A stretch of DNA of 64,000 nucleotides from JBMYTN01 sp049604415 (lineage in GTDB: Bacteria; Pseudomonadota; Alphaproteobacteria; Rhodospirillales; Rhodospirillaceae). Below, piece after piece: positions 1 to 6,565 of this stretch. Every line of letters begins with the position of its first letter. The stretch's first letter is position 1. Both the position numbers and the translations under genes were made by a program. The notes under the pieces are model-generated. The model saw nothing but the letters and a program-made list of their open reading frames with translations, did no database searches and was not told the origin of the DNA. Location of the stretch: contig JBMYTN010000007.1 in the NCBI GenBank assembly GCA_049604415.1, positions 62,001 to 126,000 of the forward strand, written 5' to 3'.

Positions 1-141
1 TGGGTCCGGTGATGACCCTGTTTGCGCAAACGCAGACGGCCAACCTGATCCAACCTTTCAGTACTCCCGACCGGCCCCCCCGCATCCCTGATGCGGGGGG
101 TCATTGTATGTTCACCCCCCCAATGAAAGAGAGCACCGATC
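1..141. other. Window edge and GC-rich hairpin before the tail gene
   Basis: No complete gene is visible here. An open frame runs into position 89 from the left edge and may be the end of an upstream phage gene, but too little is present to name it. A strong hairpin has arms at 76-85 and 91-100 (10 bp, loop CCCTG). No T run follows it, so it could be a Rho-independent terminator only in a weak sense; it separates the left gene from the tail-fibre gene at 142. Confidence 0.4.
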
Positions 142-1542
142 ATGGTTCTGAAAATCGGCACTGCCGTCAGCGAAACCACCAGCACCACCAGCGGGTCCTA
201 TAGCCTGAGTGGTGCCTCGCCCTCCGGCCACCAGACCTTCATTGACGGCATTGGCGATGGCAATCAAACCATCGTTTCCGTCACCGATAATACGGATGTG
301 GAAGTCTTTGTCGGCACCGTGACCGCCGGGTCTCCGGCCACGATCAGCCGGGATACCTTGCTGTATTCCTCCACCGGGGCCTGGATCACATGGCCGGCGA
401 TTGCCAAGGTCATCCGTTGCGTTGTGGCCGGTGAATATTCGCCGGTGTTCCAGGATGAGCCGACCGATGATGATATCGGCAAATTGTTGATCGTGACCAA
501 GCCCGGCAGTGGCGGTGGGGTGCGATGCGTCCCAATGCCGGAAGAAAACCCAATCATCAATGGGGATTTCGCGGTCCACCAGCGGGTCCAGTCAAATCCA
601 GCTTCCGGGGTTTTTGCTGCGGATCGTTGGCTTCCCAATTTCTCTGGCTCTACGATGAACTGCACCCGCAAGCTGTTCGCTGTCGACCATTCATCACAAT
701 CTGGCAAGGTCGTGCCGGGAAACCCTGAATTCTACATGCAGATCATCGTGGGGAGTACGACTGGCGCATTCAGCCATGCCATGTTGCAACAGCGTATTGA
801 AGATGCGCGCAGTTTTGCAGGTGAAACAGTCACAGTGTCTTTTTATGCCAAAGCTGACGCGGCAAAGATGATTGCTGTTGAGTTCTATCAGTATTTTGGT
901 GTTGGTGGGACCAACGGCACCGCCGATAAGGAAGTCGGTATTGGGGTTCAGAAAATGCCGGTGACCACGGAATGGACACGGATCACCGTGACCGCAGCCA
1001 TCCCCGCATTGACCGGTGTCACCCTTGGCACAGATGATTTTCTTGGTCTGAGACTTTGGCTTGATGCCGGGACTGATTTCAACACGGAAACGGACACACT
1101 CGGTCACCAGAGCGGGACATTCGATATTGCCGATGTGAAAATCGAACGAGGGGCCATCGCGACCCCTTATATCCGGGAATCCTTCGCGCGAAATCTTGAG
1201 CGCTGCCAGCGTTACTTTTATCGGACGCAAGTGGGCACTCAGGCGCCTGCTGATGGCGCGGGTGATTTTTCCAGCGCACTGACGATGACCACCTCGAACA
1301 GTACGTTTGAAGCGGTTCATGCCACTTTGTACTTCCCAGTCCAAATGCGGAAAGCACCAACGATTACGACCTATAATCCCTACAGCGGTGGAACGGCTGG
1401 CCAGTGGGGTACGACGGGGTCCAGTCTTGCCAATGTTGCTTGTTCGGTATCTCCGGATCGGGTCTATGTCAAAAACGAGGGAGTCGCTGGGGTCGCAAAC
1501 AGCGACTACCACATTCACCTGACCGCTGACGCCGAACTGTAG
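142..1542 (+). CDS. Phage tail-fibre / receptor-binding-like protein
   Basis: This 466-residue protein looks like the distal part of a phage tail fibre. The N-terminal 110 residues are rich in Ser, Thr and Gly and resemble a tail-attachment region. Around residue 135 there is the NGDF...Q...ADRW pattern seen at the start of carbohydrate-binding jelly-roll modules in many phage tail proteins. The module continues to about residue 350 (ending near KIERGAIATPY), followed by a C-terminal tip domain. The start at 142 follows an AAAGAGAG ribosome-binding site. An endolysin follows 141 bases downstream, which supports a phage or tailocin origin. No integrase, capsid or terminase gene is in the window, so I cannot say whether the prophage is complete. 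The receptor is unknown. Confidence 0.6.
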   Translation: MVLKIGTAVSETTSTTSGSYSLSGASPSGHQTFIDGIGDGNQTIVSVTDNTDVEVFVGTVTAGSPATISRDTLLYSSTGAWITWPAIAKVIRCVVAGEYSPVFQDEPTDDDIGKLLIVTKPGSGGGVRCVPMPEENPIINGDFAVHQRVQSNPASGVFAADRWLPNFSGSTMNCTRKLFAVDHSSQSGKVVPGNPEFYMQIIVGSTTGAFSHAMLQQRIEDARSFAGETVTVSFYAKADAAKMIAVEFYQYFGVGGTNGTADKEVGIGVQKMPVTTEWTRITVTAAIPALTGVTLGTDDFLGLRLWLDAGTDFNTETDTLGHQSGTFDIADVKIERGAIATPYIRESFARNLERCQRYFYRTQVGTQAPADGAGDFSSALTMTTSNSTFEAVHATLYFPVQMRKAPTITTYNPYSGGTAGQWGTTGSSLANVACSVSPDRVYVKNEGVAGVANSDYHIHLTADAEL

Positions 1543-1683
1543 GGTCATTACCGCAAGGCGTTCTGTTTTGCGGTGAAATATCTGGACGGTCTTGTTTCCA
1601 AGGCCGTAGACGGGTCGCCAATGGCGGCCTTTTTTGTGGGTGCCGCTCTAGCGGGTGGCACCCACTCAGACTTGGAGGCCACC

Positions 1684-2118
1684 ATGACCATCAATCAAGC
1701 GGGCCTGGACATCATCCGCCAATCGGAAGGTCTCCGGCTTAAAGCCTATCTCTGTCCCGCCGGGGTTTGGACCATTGGCTATGGCCATACCCGAGACGTG
1801 GTGCCTGGGCTGACCTGCACCGAAGACCAAGCCAATGCCTGGCTGCTGGAAGATGTGGCCGAGGCGGAGCAGGTTGTTGCCGATCTGGTCGACGTCCCGT
1901 TGACCGAAAATCAGTTCAGTGCCCTGGTCTCCTTCACCTTTAATCTTGGACGCGGCAATCTGAGCGGGTCGACCTTGCTCAGGCAGCTCAATGACGGCGA
2001 CCATGACAGTGTGCCAGAGCAATTGCGGCGCTGGGTTTATTCCGGCGGCAAACGCCTTGGCGGTCTGGTGCGTCGCCGCGACGCCGAAGCTGTCCTTTGG
2101 CAAAAACCCAACGCATAA
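1684..2118 (+). CDS. Phage endolysin, GH24 lysozyme
   Basis: This 144-residue lysozyme cleaves the N-acetylmuramic acid to N-acetylglucosamine bond of peptidoglycan. The catalytic pattern of the phage T4/P21 class is visible: Glu15, then eight residues, then Cys24, then five residues, then Thr30, followed by IGYGHT. The C-terminal part has the family's FTFNLG and RRDAE motifs. ATG at 1684 is preferred because TTGGAGG sits seven bases upstream. A GTG at 1573 in the same frame would add 37 residues containing a short hydrophobic stretch, which might act as a signal-arrest-release anchor, but it lacks a ribosome site. The gene lies directly behind the tail-fibre gene, as expected for a lysis gene of a prophage or tailocin cluster. 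No holin or spanin is seen. Confidence 0.85.
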   Translation: MTINQAGLDIIRQSEGLRLKAYLCPAGVWTIGYGHTRDVVPGLTCTEDQANAWLLEDVAEAEQVVADLVDVPLTENQFSALVSFTFNLGRGNLSGSTLLRQLNDGDHDSVPEQLRRWVYSGGKRLGGLVRRRDAEAVLWQKPNA

Positions 2119-2450
2119 AAAGTAACGCATATATTCCTCTTCTTTTCTTGCTCCCACCCTGTTTTCCCTCCTGTACCCTCCCTGCCACATCTCCCATCCG
2201 ACCAGTCAGGCTTTGCGAAAGGCATACTTGCCTTACCGTGAACAATCCCGCATAAGAGTGCCTCGCGTTCCCTTTGAACTGGTTTTGGACCCATGCTGCC
2301 CTTAGCGATCAACGCCATAGGTTGCTCCGCGCAAAAAGCGAACTCATGGACCTTGGTCTTTGAGATGCGGGGCTATGCGCGCGTCCAAGACAACGGTTCC
2401 ACGAGGGGATTAGCGACCTAAAATCACGCAACATAGCCTGATTTTTTGCC
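2119..2450. other. Gene-free stretch between phage module and rtcB locus
   Basis: I see no supported gene in these 330 bases. Short overlapping frames have no ribosome sites and no family resemblance. The stretch ends in a rho-independent terminator at 2451-2482, so something upstream is transcribed rightward; this may be read-through from the endolysin gene or a small RNA starting somewhere after 2250. It is the junction between the phage-like module and the RNA-repair genes. Confidence 0.35.
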
Positions 2451-2482
2451 ACCCCTCGCGGATCCTCCGGAGGGGTTTTTTT
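2451..2482 (+). terminator. Rho-independent terminator
   Basis: Arms ACCCCTC (2451-2457) and GAGGGGT (2470-2476) form a 7-bp stem and the run TTTTTTT (2476-2482) follows directly. It would stop rightward transcription before the rtcB leader, so rtcB must have a promoter between here and its start codon, or depend on read-through. Confidence 0.7.
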
Positions 2483-2514
2483 GTGTCTTGTGCCTGGGCG
2501 TCCCTGCCTTGGCG

Positions 2515-2596
2515 CCAAGACGGGAGTGGCTCTGGCGAGCAGCGGTACCTGCATCCGCGATGTCCGGTTCGATTCCGGTCCTCCTCATCGGTTTGG
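2515..2596 (+). ncRNA. tRNA-like cloverleaf in the rtcB leader
   Basis: The sequence folds as a degenerate tRNA. The acceptor-like stem is GGGAG (2522-2526) with CTCCT (2581-2585), followed by two linker bases TG. The D arm is GCTC/GAGC (2529-2532, 2537-2540). The anticodon-like arm is GCGG/CCGC (2542-2545, 2555-2558) with a 9-base loop. A 5-base variable loop and a T arm CCGG-TTCGATT-CCGG (2564-2578) with a canonical T loop complete it. A further CCAA/TTGG pairing (2515-2518, 2593-2596) extends the closing stem into the rtcB ribosome-binding site. It is not a functional tRNA: the acceptor stem is short, the position before the anticodon-like triplet is C rather than T, and the D loop has only four bases. 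It could be a second tRNA-mimic small RNA of the YrlA kind or a cis-acting leader that RtcB or tRNA enzymes recognise. Confidence 0.5.
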
Positions 2597-2606
2597 GAGA
2601 AGGACA

Positions 2607-3851
2607 ATGACCGAACACAATTTTATCAGGGAAGAAACCGATGGCGTGGCGATCCATGCCTGGACCAAGGGCGTGCCGGTGGAAGAGGCCGCGCTGAAGC
2701 AGTTGCGCAACGTCGCCAGCTTGCCTTTCATTCACCACCATGTGGCCGCGATGCCCGATGTTCATTGGGGCATGGGGGCGACCGTTGGGTCGGTGATCCC
2801 GTGCAAAAAGGCGATCATCCCGGCAGCGGTTGGGGTGGATATTGGCTGCGGCATGATGGCGGTACAGACCAATTTGACCTCGCATCAGCTTCCGGACAGC
2901 TTGAGTGGTTTGCGCAGCGCCATTGAGGCCGCCGTGCCCCATGGCCGAACCGGTCGCGGCGATGCCGCCAATGACCGAGGCGCTTGGGGCGAAGTGCCCG
3001 ATGACGTCGCCGCAGTGTGGGATGCCAAGCCCTATCGGGATGGCAGCTTGAAGCAGGCCTTTGAGGGGCTGGTGGAAAAGCATCCGACCTTGCGCAAGGC
3101 GAACTCGGTCGCCCATCTCGGCACCCTGGGCACCGGCAACCACTTCATCGAAGTCTGTCTGGACCAGGAGGACCGGGTCTGGGTGATGCTGCATTCCGGC
3201 TCGCGGGGCATCGGCAACAAGATTGGGACTTATTTCATCGAACTCGCCAAGAAGGAGATGGAACGGTTCTTCATCTCCCTGCCCGATGACAATCTGGCCT
3301 ATCTGCCTGAGGGGACCGAGCACTTCAACGACTATGTCAAGGCGGTGTCCTGGGCCCAGGCCTTCGCCGAGACCAATCGGGAGGTGATGATGGCAGCGGT
3401 GCTTGAGGCGATGGCCGCGCTGTTCACCAACTTTGCCGTTGGGGATGTCGCGGTCAATTGTCACCACAACTATGTGGTCCAGGAAAAGCATTTCGGGACC
3501 AAGGTGTGGTTGACCCGGAAGGGGGCGGTCAGCGCTAAGACCGGCGAGCTGGGGATCATTCCCGGTTCAATGGGGGCGCGGTCCTATATCGTCCGGGGCA
3601 AGGGCAACCCGCAGTCCTTTTGCACCTGCTCCCACGGAGCCGGGCGGGTCATGTCGCGCAATGCGGCGAAGAAGCGGTTTACCGTGGAAGACCACATCGC
3701 GGCCACCGAAGGCGTGGAGTGCCGTAAGGACGCTGATGTCATTGACGAGACCCCCGGGGCTTACAAGGACATCGATGCGGTCATGGCGGCACAGGAAGAC
3801 CTTGTCGAGGTCGTCCATACCTTGAAGCAGATCGTTTGCGTCAAGGGGTGA
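2607..3851 (+). CDS. rtcB: RNA ligase RtcB (3'-phosphate/5'-OH)
   Basis: RtcB joins RNA 2',3'-cyclic phosphate or 3'-phosphate ends to 5'-OH ends using GTP and Mn(II). At 414 residues it is close to the usual length of about 410. The metal and guanylate site is intact: DVHWGMG (D51, H53), VDIGCGM with the metal-binding Cys81, GTGNHFIE, HSGSRG, VNCHHN, and CSHGAGR, in which His343 is the expected guanylylated residue. The start at 2607 follows GGAGAAGG; upstream codons in the same frame overlap the tRNA-like leader and are not coding. The gene is followed by two Y RNA genes and a Ro60 ortholog. This is the same association as the rsr-yrlBA-rtcBA operon of Salmonella, although no RtcA cyclase or RtcR activator is present here. 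Confidence 0.95.
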   Translation: MTEHNFIREETDGVAIHAWTKGVPVEEAALKQLRNVASLPFIHHHVAAMPDVHWGMGATVGSVIPCKKAIIPAAVGVDIGCGMMAVQTNLTSHQLPDSLSGLRSAIEAAVPHGRTGRGDAANDRGAWGEVPDDVAAVWDAKPYRDGSLKQAFEGLVEKHPTLRKANSVAHLGTLGTGNHFIEVCLDQEDRVWVMLHSGSRGIGNKIGTYFIELAKKEMERFFISLPDDNLAYLPEGTEHFNDYVKAVSWAQAFAETNREVMMAAVLEAMAALFTNFAVGDVAVNCHHNYVVQEKHFGTKVWLTRKGAVSAKTGELGIIPGSMGARSYIVRGKGNPQSFCTCSHGAGRVMSRNAAKKRFTVEDHIAATEGVECRKDADVIDETPGAYKDIDAVMAAQEDLVEVVHTLKQIVCVKG

Positions 3852-3903
3852 CCGGTTCTGTCTCAGCAGAGGGAGAAAGCTGTCATCGGAAAAGAAAAAG
3901 GGC

Positions 3904-3934
3904 TGGACAATTAGTGCAAAATGCACTAATTGTC
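3904..3934 (+). promoter_or_regulatory. Perfect palindrome inside a candidate promoter for the Y RNAs
   Basis: Two 13-base arms (3906-3918 starting GACAATTAGTGCA, and 3922-3934) are perfectly complementary around a 3-base centre. TGGACA (3904-3909) is a good -35 match and TAATTG (3927-3932) sits 17 bases downstream, which would place the transcript start near 3939-3942, exactly where the first Y RNA stem begins. A palindrome covering the -35 to -10 spacer is a typical operator position for a dimeric repressor. No T run follows, so it is a poor terminator for rtcB. Confidence 0.5.
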
Positions 3935-3941
3935 TCCTTGT

Positions 3942-4049
3942 TCCTGGGCCGACTGTGTCGGTTATCGCTCGCGCCAGAAAAGCTGGGGGTTGCGCCCAGC
4001 GCCCGCAGGGAGACCTGTGGGTTTGCTCGACACAAATCCATGACCAGGA
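3942..4049 (+). ncRNA. Bacterial Y RNA 1 (hairpin-headed)
   Basis: The ends pair as TCCTGG (3942-3947) with CCAGGA (4044-4049). After an internal loop, TGTGTCG (3954-3960) pairs with CGACACA (4028-4034). The head holds two hairpins: GCTGGG/CCCAGC (3982-4000) and an 8-bp stem (4002-4009 with 4014-4021) capped by a GAGA tetraloop. The 5' strand GGGCCGACTGTG and the 3' strand CGACACAA..CCATG..CC recur almost unchanged in the second RNA at 4156-4300. This matches known Y RNAs, whose bulged terminal helix binds Ro60. Position between rtcB and the Ro60 gene supports the call. It has no tRNA-like part, so it resembles YrlB more than YrlA. Confidence 0.75.
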
Positions 4050-4112
4050 GTTAGGCAAATCCGAGCCGGATTGGGTCCTTAATCGCTCAAAACGATCGGT
4101 CTCCCGCAAAGG

Positions 4113-4148
4113 AGTCCGAAGCAAGGACGCAAAACTTTTGTTCGGACT
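4113..4148 (+). ncRNA. Stem-loop between the two Y RNAs
   Basis: AGTCCGAA (4113-4120) and TTCGGACT (4141-4148) form a perfect 8-bp stem, with a small inner pairing of CAAAA and TTTTG (4130-4140). It may be a processing or termination element separating the two Y RNAs, or part of a longer precursor. No other function can be read. Confidence 0.35.
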
Positions 4149-4155
4149 TACCGCT

Positions 4156-4300
4156 GTGAGGCGGGCCGACTGTGGTCGGTTCTCGGTGGACCCACTTTGG
4201 GGGTCGTCTGGCTCATAACCAGAAGGTGGTCGGTTCAACTCCGGCCCCGGGGTCTCGGCAAGTGCCGACCCTTTCGACCACAACCACATGCCCGCCTCAC
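4156..4300 (+). ncRNA. yrlA: Bacterial Y RNA 2 with tRNA-like module (YrlA type)
   Basis: A 10-bp closing stem (GTGAGGCGGG at 4156-4165 with CCCGCCTCAC at 4291-4300) is followed by the conserved internal loop and an 8-bp stem (TGTGGTCG at 4171-4178 with CGACCACA at 4275-4282). Inside is a tRNA mimic. The D arm is GACCC/GGGTC (4189-4205). The anticodon arm is TCTGG-CTCATAA-CCAGA (4207-4223), with a CAT anticodon and T33. A 5-base variable loop follows, then a T arm GTCGG-TTCAACT-CCGGC (4229-4245). The acceptor equivalent (4180-4186 with 4246-4252) is weak and rich in G-T pairs. Another hairpin (4251-4270) follows. This is the plan of YrlA RNAs, which tether a tRNA-like domain to the Ro-binding helix. 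The Ro60 gene starts 42 bases downstream. Confidence 0.85.
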
Positions 4301-4341
4301 GACGTCTTACATTTTTTTAAGAAGGAAGGGAGGGCCAGATC

Positions 4342-5925
4342 ATGAGCTACAAGTTTGCCCTCAACACATTGGCCAGGCATTGGCCGCTGTCCGGTCAAAC
4401 CCCGAACAATGCTGGGGGTTTCGGCTATGACATCAGCCCATGGGAGCGGTTGGATCGATTTCTGATTCTGGGCTCTGAAGGGGGGACCTATTATGTTGGC
4501 GAGCGCCCGTTGACAGTCATGAATGCCCAAGCCGTTCAGAGCTGTTTGGATGAAGACGGCGCACGGGTGATCCGTCGCATTGTCGAGATCAGCACCCAAG
4601 GCCGCGCGCCCAAGGTCCAACCTGTCTTGTTTGCCTTGGCCATGGCCGCTGCGGCGCATAACGAAGCAACCCGCCGGGAGGCCTTGGCTGTTTTGCCCCA
4701 GGTGGCGCGCACCGGTACGCATGTCCTGCTCTTTGCCGATTACATCAACCGTTTGCGTGGATGGGGTCGAGGTCTGCGTCGCGGTATGGCCCATTGGTTC
4801 TCTGGCATGGCCTTGGACCGTCTGACTTTGCAGGCGGTGAAGTACCGGCAGCGTGATGGCTGGTCTCTCCGGGATGTGCTGCGTCTGGCCCATCCGGTGA
4901 CCGATGAGCGCGACCGCCAAGCATTGTTCCGCTGGTTGACACATCCCGATGATCCTGAGGCGATTGCCGCTGCACGCGGCGCTTTGCCGATGATCCAGGG
5001 GCTCTATCGGGTCCGGGAGGCGCAGGATGCAGAGGAGGTGGCTGATCTTATCGTGCGGTATTCACTGCCTCGGGAAGCCATTCCGACCGAGTGGTTGAAC
5101 CATGTCGCGGTTTGGGACGCTCTTCTTGTCGACATGCCGATGACGGCGATGATCCGCAACCTTGGCAAGATGACCGCAGTGGGTTTGCTGTCCGAAACCT
5201 CTGATGCTGGGCGCTATGTTGCCCGCCGCCTTGGGGATGTCGAGCAATTGGCTGCGGCCCGGATCCATCCGATCCAGGTCCTGTTGGCATTAAAGACCTA
5301 TCGCGGCGGTAACGGGCTCCGAGGTGGTTTGTCCTGGGACCCGGTGCCGGATTTGGTTGATGCCTTGGATCAGGCCTATGAGCAGTCGTTCCGCTTCGTG
5401 ACGCCGACGGGCAAAAAGCTGCTGATTGCCCTTGATGTCTCCGCATCCATGGAATGGTGGACCTGTGGTGGGTCGCCTTTGACGGCCTTGGAAGCGGCAG
5501 CGGCGGTAGCCCAGGTCTTTGTCCGCACCGAGCCATCGGTTAAGGTGATCGGTGTGGACACCTCGGTCCACAAGGCCATCGAAAAGGCTCGCGCGGAACC
5601 GTTAGACCGGTTTGTCAGTGCCTGTGCCGCCATTGGCGGTGGCGGGACAGATCTGTCTTTGCCTTTCACTTGGGCGGCGAAGAGAAAGGAACGCTTTGAT
5701 GCGATCCTGACCTTGACCGACAACGAAACGTGGGCAGGGCGTCAGCATCCCGTGCAGGCCTTGGTCCGCTATCGGAATAAGGTCAATGCTGAGGCAAGGG
5801 CGGTGTTGTTGGCGACCACGTCAACCCGCACCTCGGTGATCCCAAAAACGGATCCTTTGAGCTTCGGCGTGGCGGGATTCGATGCGGCCGTACCGCTGCT
5901 TGTCGGAGATTTCTTACGGGGTTAG
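4342..5925 (+). CDS. rsr: Ro60 / Rsr ortholog, TROVE-domain RNA-binding protein
   Basis: This 527-residue protein has the Ro60 architecture. An N-terminal TROVE region of HEAT-like helices (about 1-350) forms the ring that holds misfolded RNA ends and Y RNA. A C-terminal von Willebrand A domain (about 355-527) follows. The MIDAS metal site is complete: D365-V-S-A-S, Thr436 in GGGGTD, and Asp460 in TDNET. In Deinococcus and Salmonella, Rsr works with PNPase and a Y RNA in RNA degradation and stress recovery. The length is typical. The start follows GGAAGGGAGGG. The gene lies directly after the YrlA-type RNA and on the same strand as rtcB, so the cluster probably acts as one RNA repair and quality-control unit. 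Confidence 0.93.
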   Translation: MSYKFALNTLARHWPLSGQTPNNAGGFGYDISPWERLDRFLILGSEGGTYYVGERPLTVMNAQAVQSCLDEDGARVIRRIVEISTQGRAPKVQPVLFALAMAAAAHNEATRREALAVLPQVARTGTHVLLFADYINRLRGWGRGLRRGMAHWFSGMALDRLTLQAVKYRQRDGWSLRDVLRLAHPVTDERDRQALFRWLTHPDDPEAIAAARGALPMIQGLYRVREAQDAEEVADLIVRYSLPREAIPTEWLNHVAVWDALLVDMPMTAMIRNLGKMTAVGLLSETSDAGRYVARRLGDVEQLAAARIHPIQVLLALKTYRGGNGLRGGLSWDPVPDLVDALDQAYEQSFRFVTPTGKKLLIALDVSASMEWWTCGGSPLTALEAAAAVAQVFVRTEPSVKVIGVDTSVHKAIEKARAEPLDRFVSACAAIGGGGTDLSLPFTWAAKRKERFDAILTLTDNETWAGRQHPVQALVRYRNKVNAEARAVLLATTSTRTSVIPKTDPLSFGVAGFDAAVPLLVGDFLRG

Positions 5926-5931
5926 AACGTC

Positions 5932-6147
5932 ATGATGATGACCCCGGAAGATCTTCGAGCCCAAGGCGAAATATTGTTTGGGCGTTGGGGCTGGCAGACC
6001 AAGCTCGCCAAAGCGCTTAGAGTGGATGGAAGCACCGTGCGGCGCTGGCTGAGCGGTGCTTCTACGATTCCAGGTCCTGCCGAAGTCGCCATCGAGTTGT
6101 TGGTGGAAAAGAAGGCATGGCAGGACGACGGCTCAGACAGGGCCTAG
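5932..6147 (+). CDS. Small helix-turn-helix protein behind rsr
   Basis: This 71-residue protein begins six bases after the rsr stop and is probably co-transcribed. Residues about 18-55 read as a helix-turn-helix: QTKLAKALRVDGSTVRRWLS, with the recognition helix around STVRRWLSG, as in Cro/XRE-type or phage-repressor-like proteins. Three ATG codons in a row make the exact start uncertain, and no clear ribosome site is seen, so translational coupling to rsr is possible. It might bind the palindrome at 3906-3934 that covers the candidate Y RNA promoter, but this is only inference from proximity. Similar short HTH proteins are common next to many operons and have no assigned role. Confidence 0.6.
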   Translation: MMMTPEDLRAQGEILFGRWGWQTKLAKALRVDGSTVRRWLSGASTIPGPAEVAIELLVEKKAWQDDGSDRA

Positions 6148-6253
6148 GGCGGTTTCCGCGTCAGCACAAGAGGGTAGGTCTAATCCTCCTGCGCCATCTG
6201 AACCAATCGGGGTTCGGTATGCCTTTTTGACTTGCCTGCCGGCTAAGCCCAAA

Positions 6254-6273
6254 ACCTGTAAGAGCTGACGCTT
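6254..6273 (+). promoter_or_regulatory. Lux-box-like half dyad upstream of precursor 1
   Basis: ACCTGTAAGAGCTGACGCTT shares its first ten bases exactly with the two better boxes at 6944 and 13696, while the right half (GACGCT) is degenerate. The precursor start is 74 bases downstream of the box, and GATGAT at 6295-6300 could serve as a -10 for a LuxR-activated promoter centred at about -42. A degenerate half means weaker certainty. Confidence 0.45.
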
Positions 6274-6346
6274 TCCAGGACCTGAAACCCGCTGGATGAT
6301 GCGTAAAGGAGATGGGTAACTGATCGTTCGGTAAAGAGGTGCAGAG

Positions 6347-6511
6347 ATGACGGATCAAGGACAAGAGTCACAGGCTGATGACAGTGACAACGGGCAAGGC
6401 TCCGGCAAGTTGCCCTGGGTGGTGCCGACCTTGAAAGTCATTGATGTGTTGGAGCAAACCACCAAGGCTGGGGCCACACCGCCCAGTGATGGTGGGTTCA
6501 AACAATCCTGA
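6347..6511 (+). CDS. Candidate lasso-peptide precursor 1
   Basis: This 54-residue peptide starts at an ATG after AAAGAGG. The leader contains PTLKVIDVLEQTTK. Its spacing from Pro-x-Leu to a Thr at position -2 resembles lasso leaders, in which PxL is read by the PqqD-like B1 protein and Thr(-2) by the peptidase. Cutting after Lys gives the core AGATPPSDGGFKQS with Ala1 and Asp8, the correct spacing for an 8-residue macrolactam ring. The last residue is Ser. In paeninodin-type lasso systems an HprK-like kinase phosphorylates the C-terminal Ser of the precursor, and such a kinase is encoded at 12253-13191. A second peptide at 8360 shares the block D-V-x-E-Q-T-x-K-x-G. The cleavage site and ring are predictions; another RiPP class using an AsnB-like enzyme remains possible. 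Confidence 0.6.
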   Translation: MTDQGQESQADDSDNGQGSGKLPWVVPTLKVIDVLEQTTKAGATPPSDGGFKQS

Positions 6512-6520
6512 TCAGGTGAT

Positions 6521-6548
6521 GATCCTTGCGTTTTGGAACGCATGGATC
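6521..6548 (+). terminator. Hairpin after precursor 1
   Basis: GATCC/GGATC (6521-6525, 6544-6548) and GCGTT/AACGC (6528-6532, 6537-6541) stack with a TTGG loop. There is no T run, so it may be an mRNA-stabilising or attenuating hairpin that raises precursor dosage relative to downstream genes, rather than a classic terminator. Confidence 0.45.
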
Positions 6549-6565
6549 GTGCTCCTTCCCTAGAC

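Noticed and set aside
2522..2585. A functional tRNA gene before rtcB
   Set aside because: The D loop is too short, T33 is absent, the acceptor stem has only five pairs, and no CCA end or normal spacing is present.
3906..3934. Terminator of rtcB
   Set aside because: The hairpin is perfect but no T run follows; overlap with a -35/-10 pair makes an operator more likely.
4180..4252. A genuine tRNA-Met (CAT anticodon)
   Set aside because: The acceptor pairing is broken by a mismatch and G-T pairs, and the element is enclosed in the Y RNA helix shared with 3942-4049. It is better read as the tRNA-like module of a YrlA RNA.
6199..6228. Terminator for the rsr operon (GAACC/GGTTC followed after a gap by TTTTT)
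   Set aside because: The stem has only five pairs and the T run starts nine bases later, so support is too weak.
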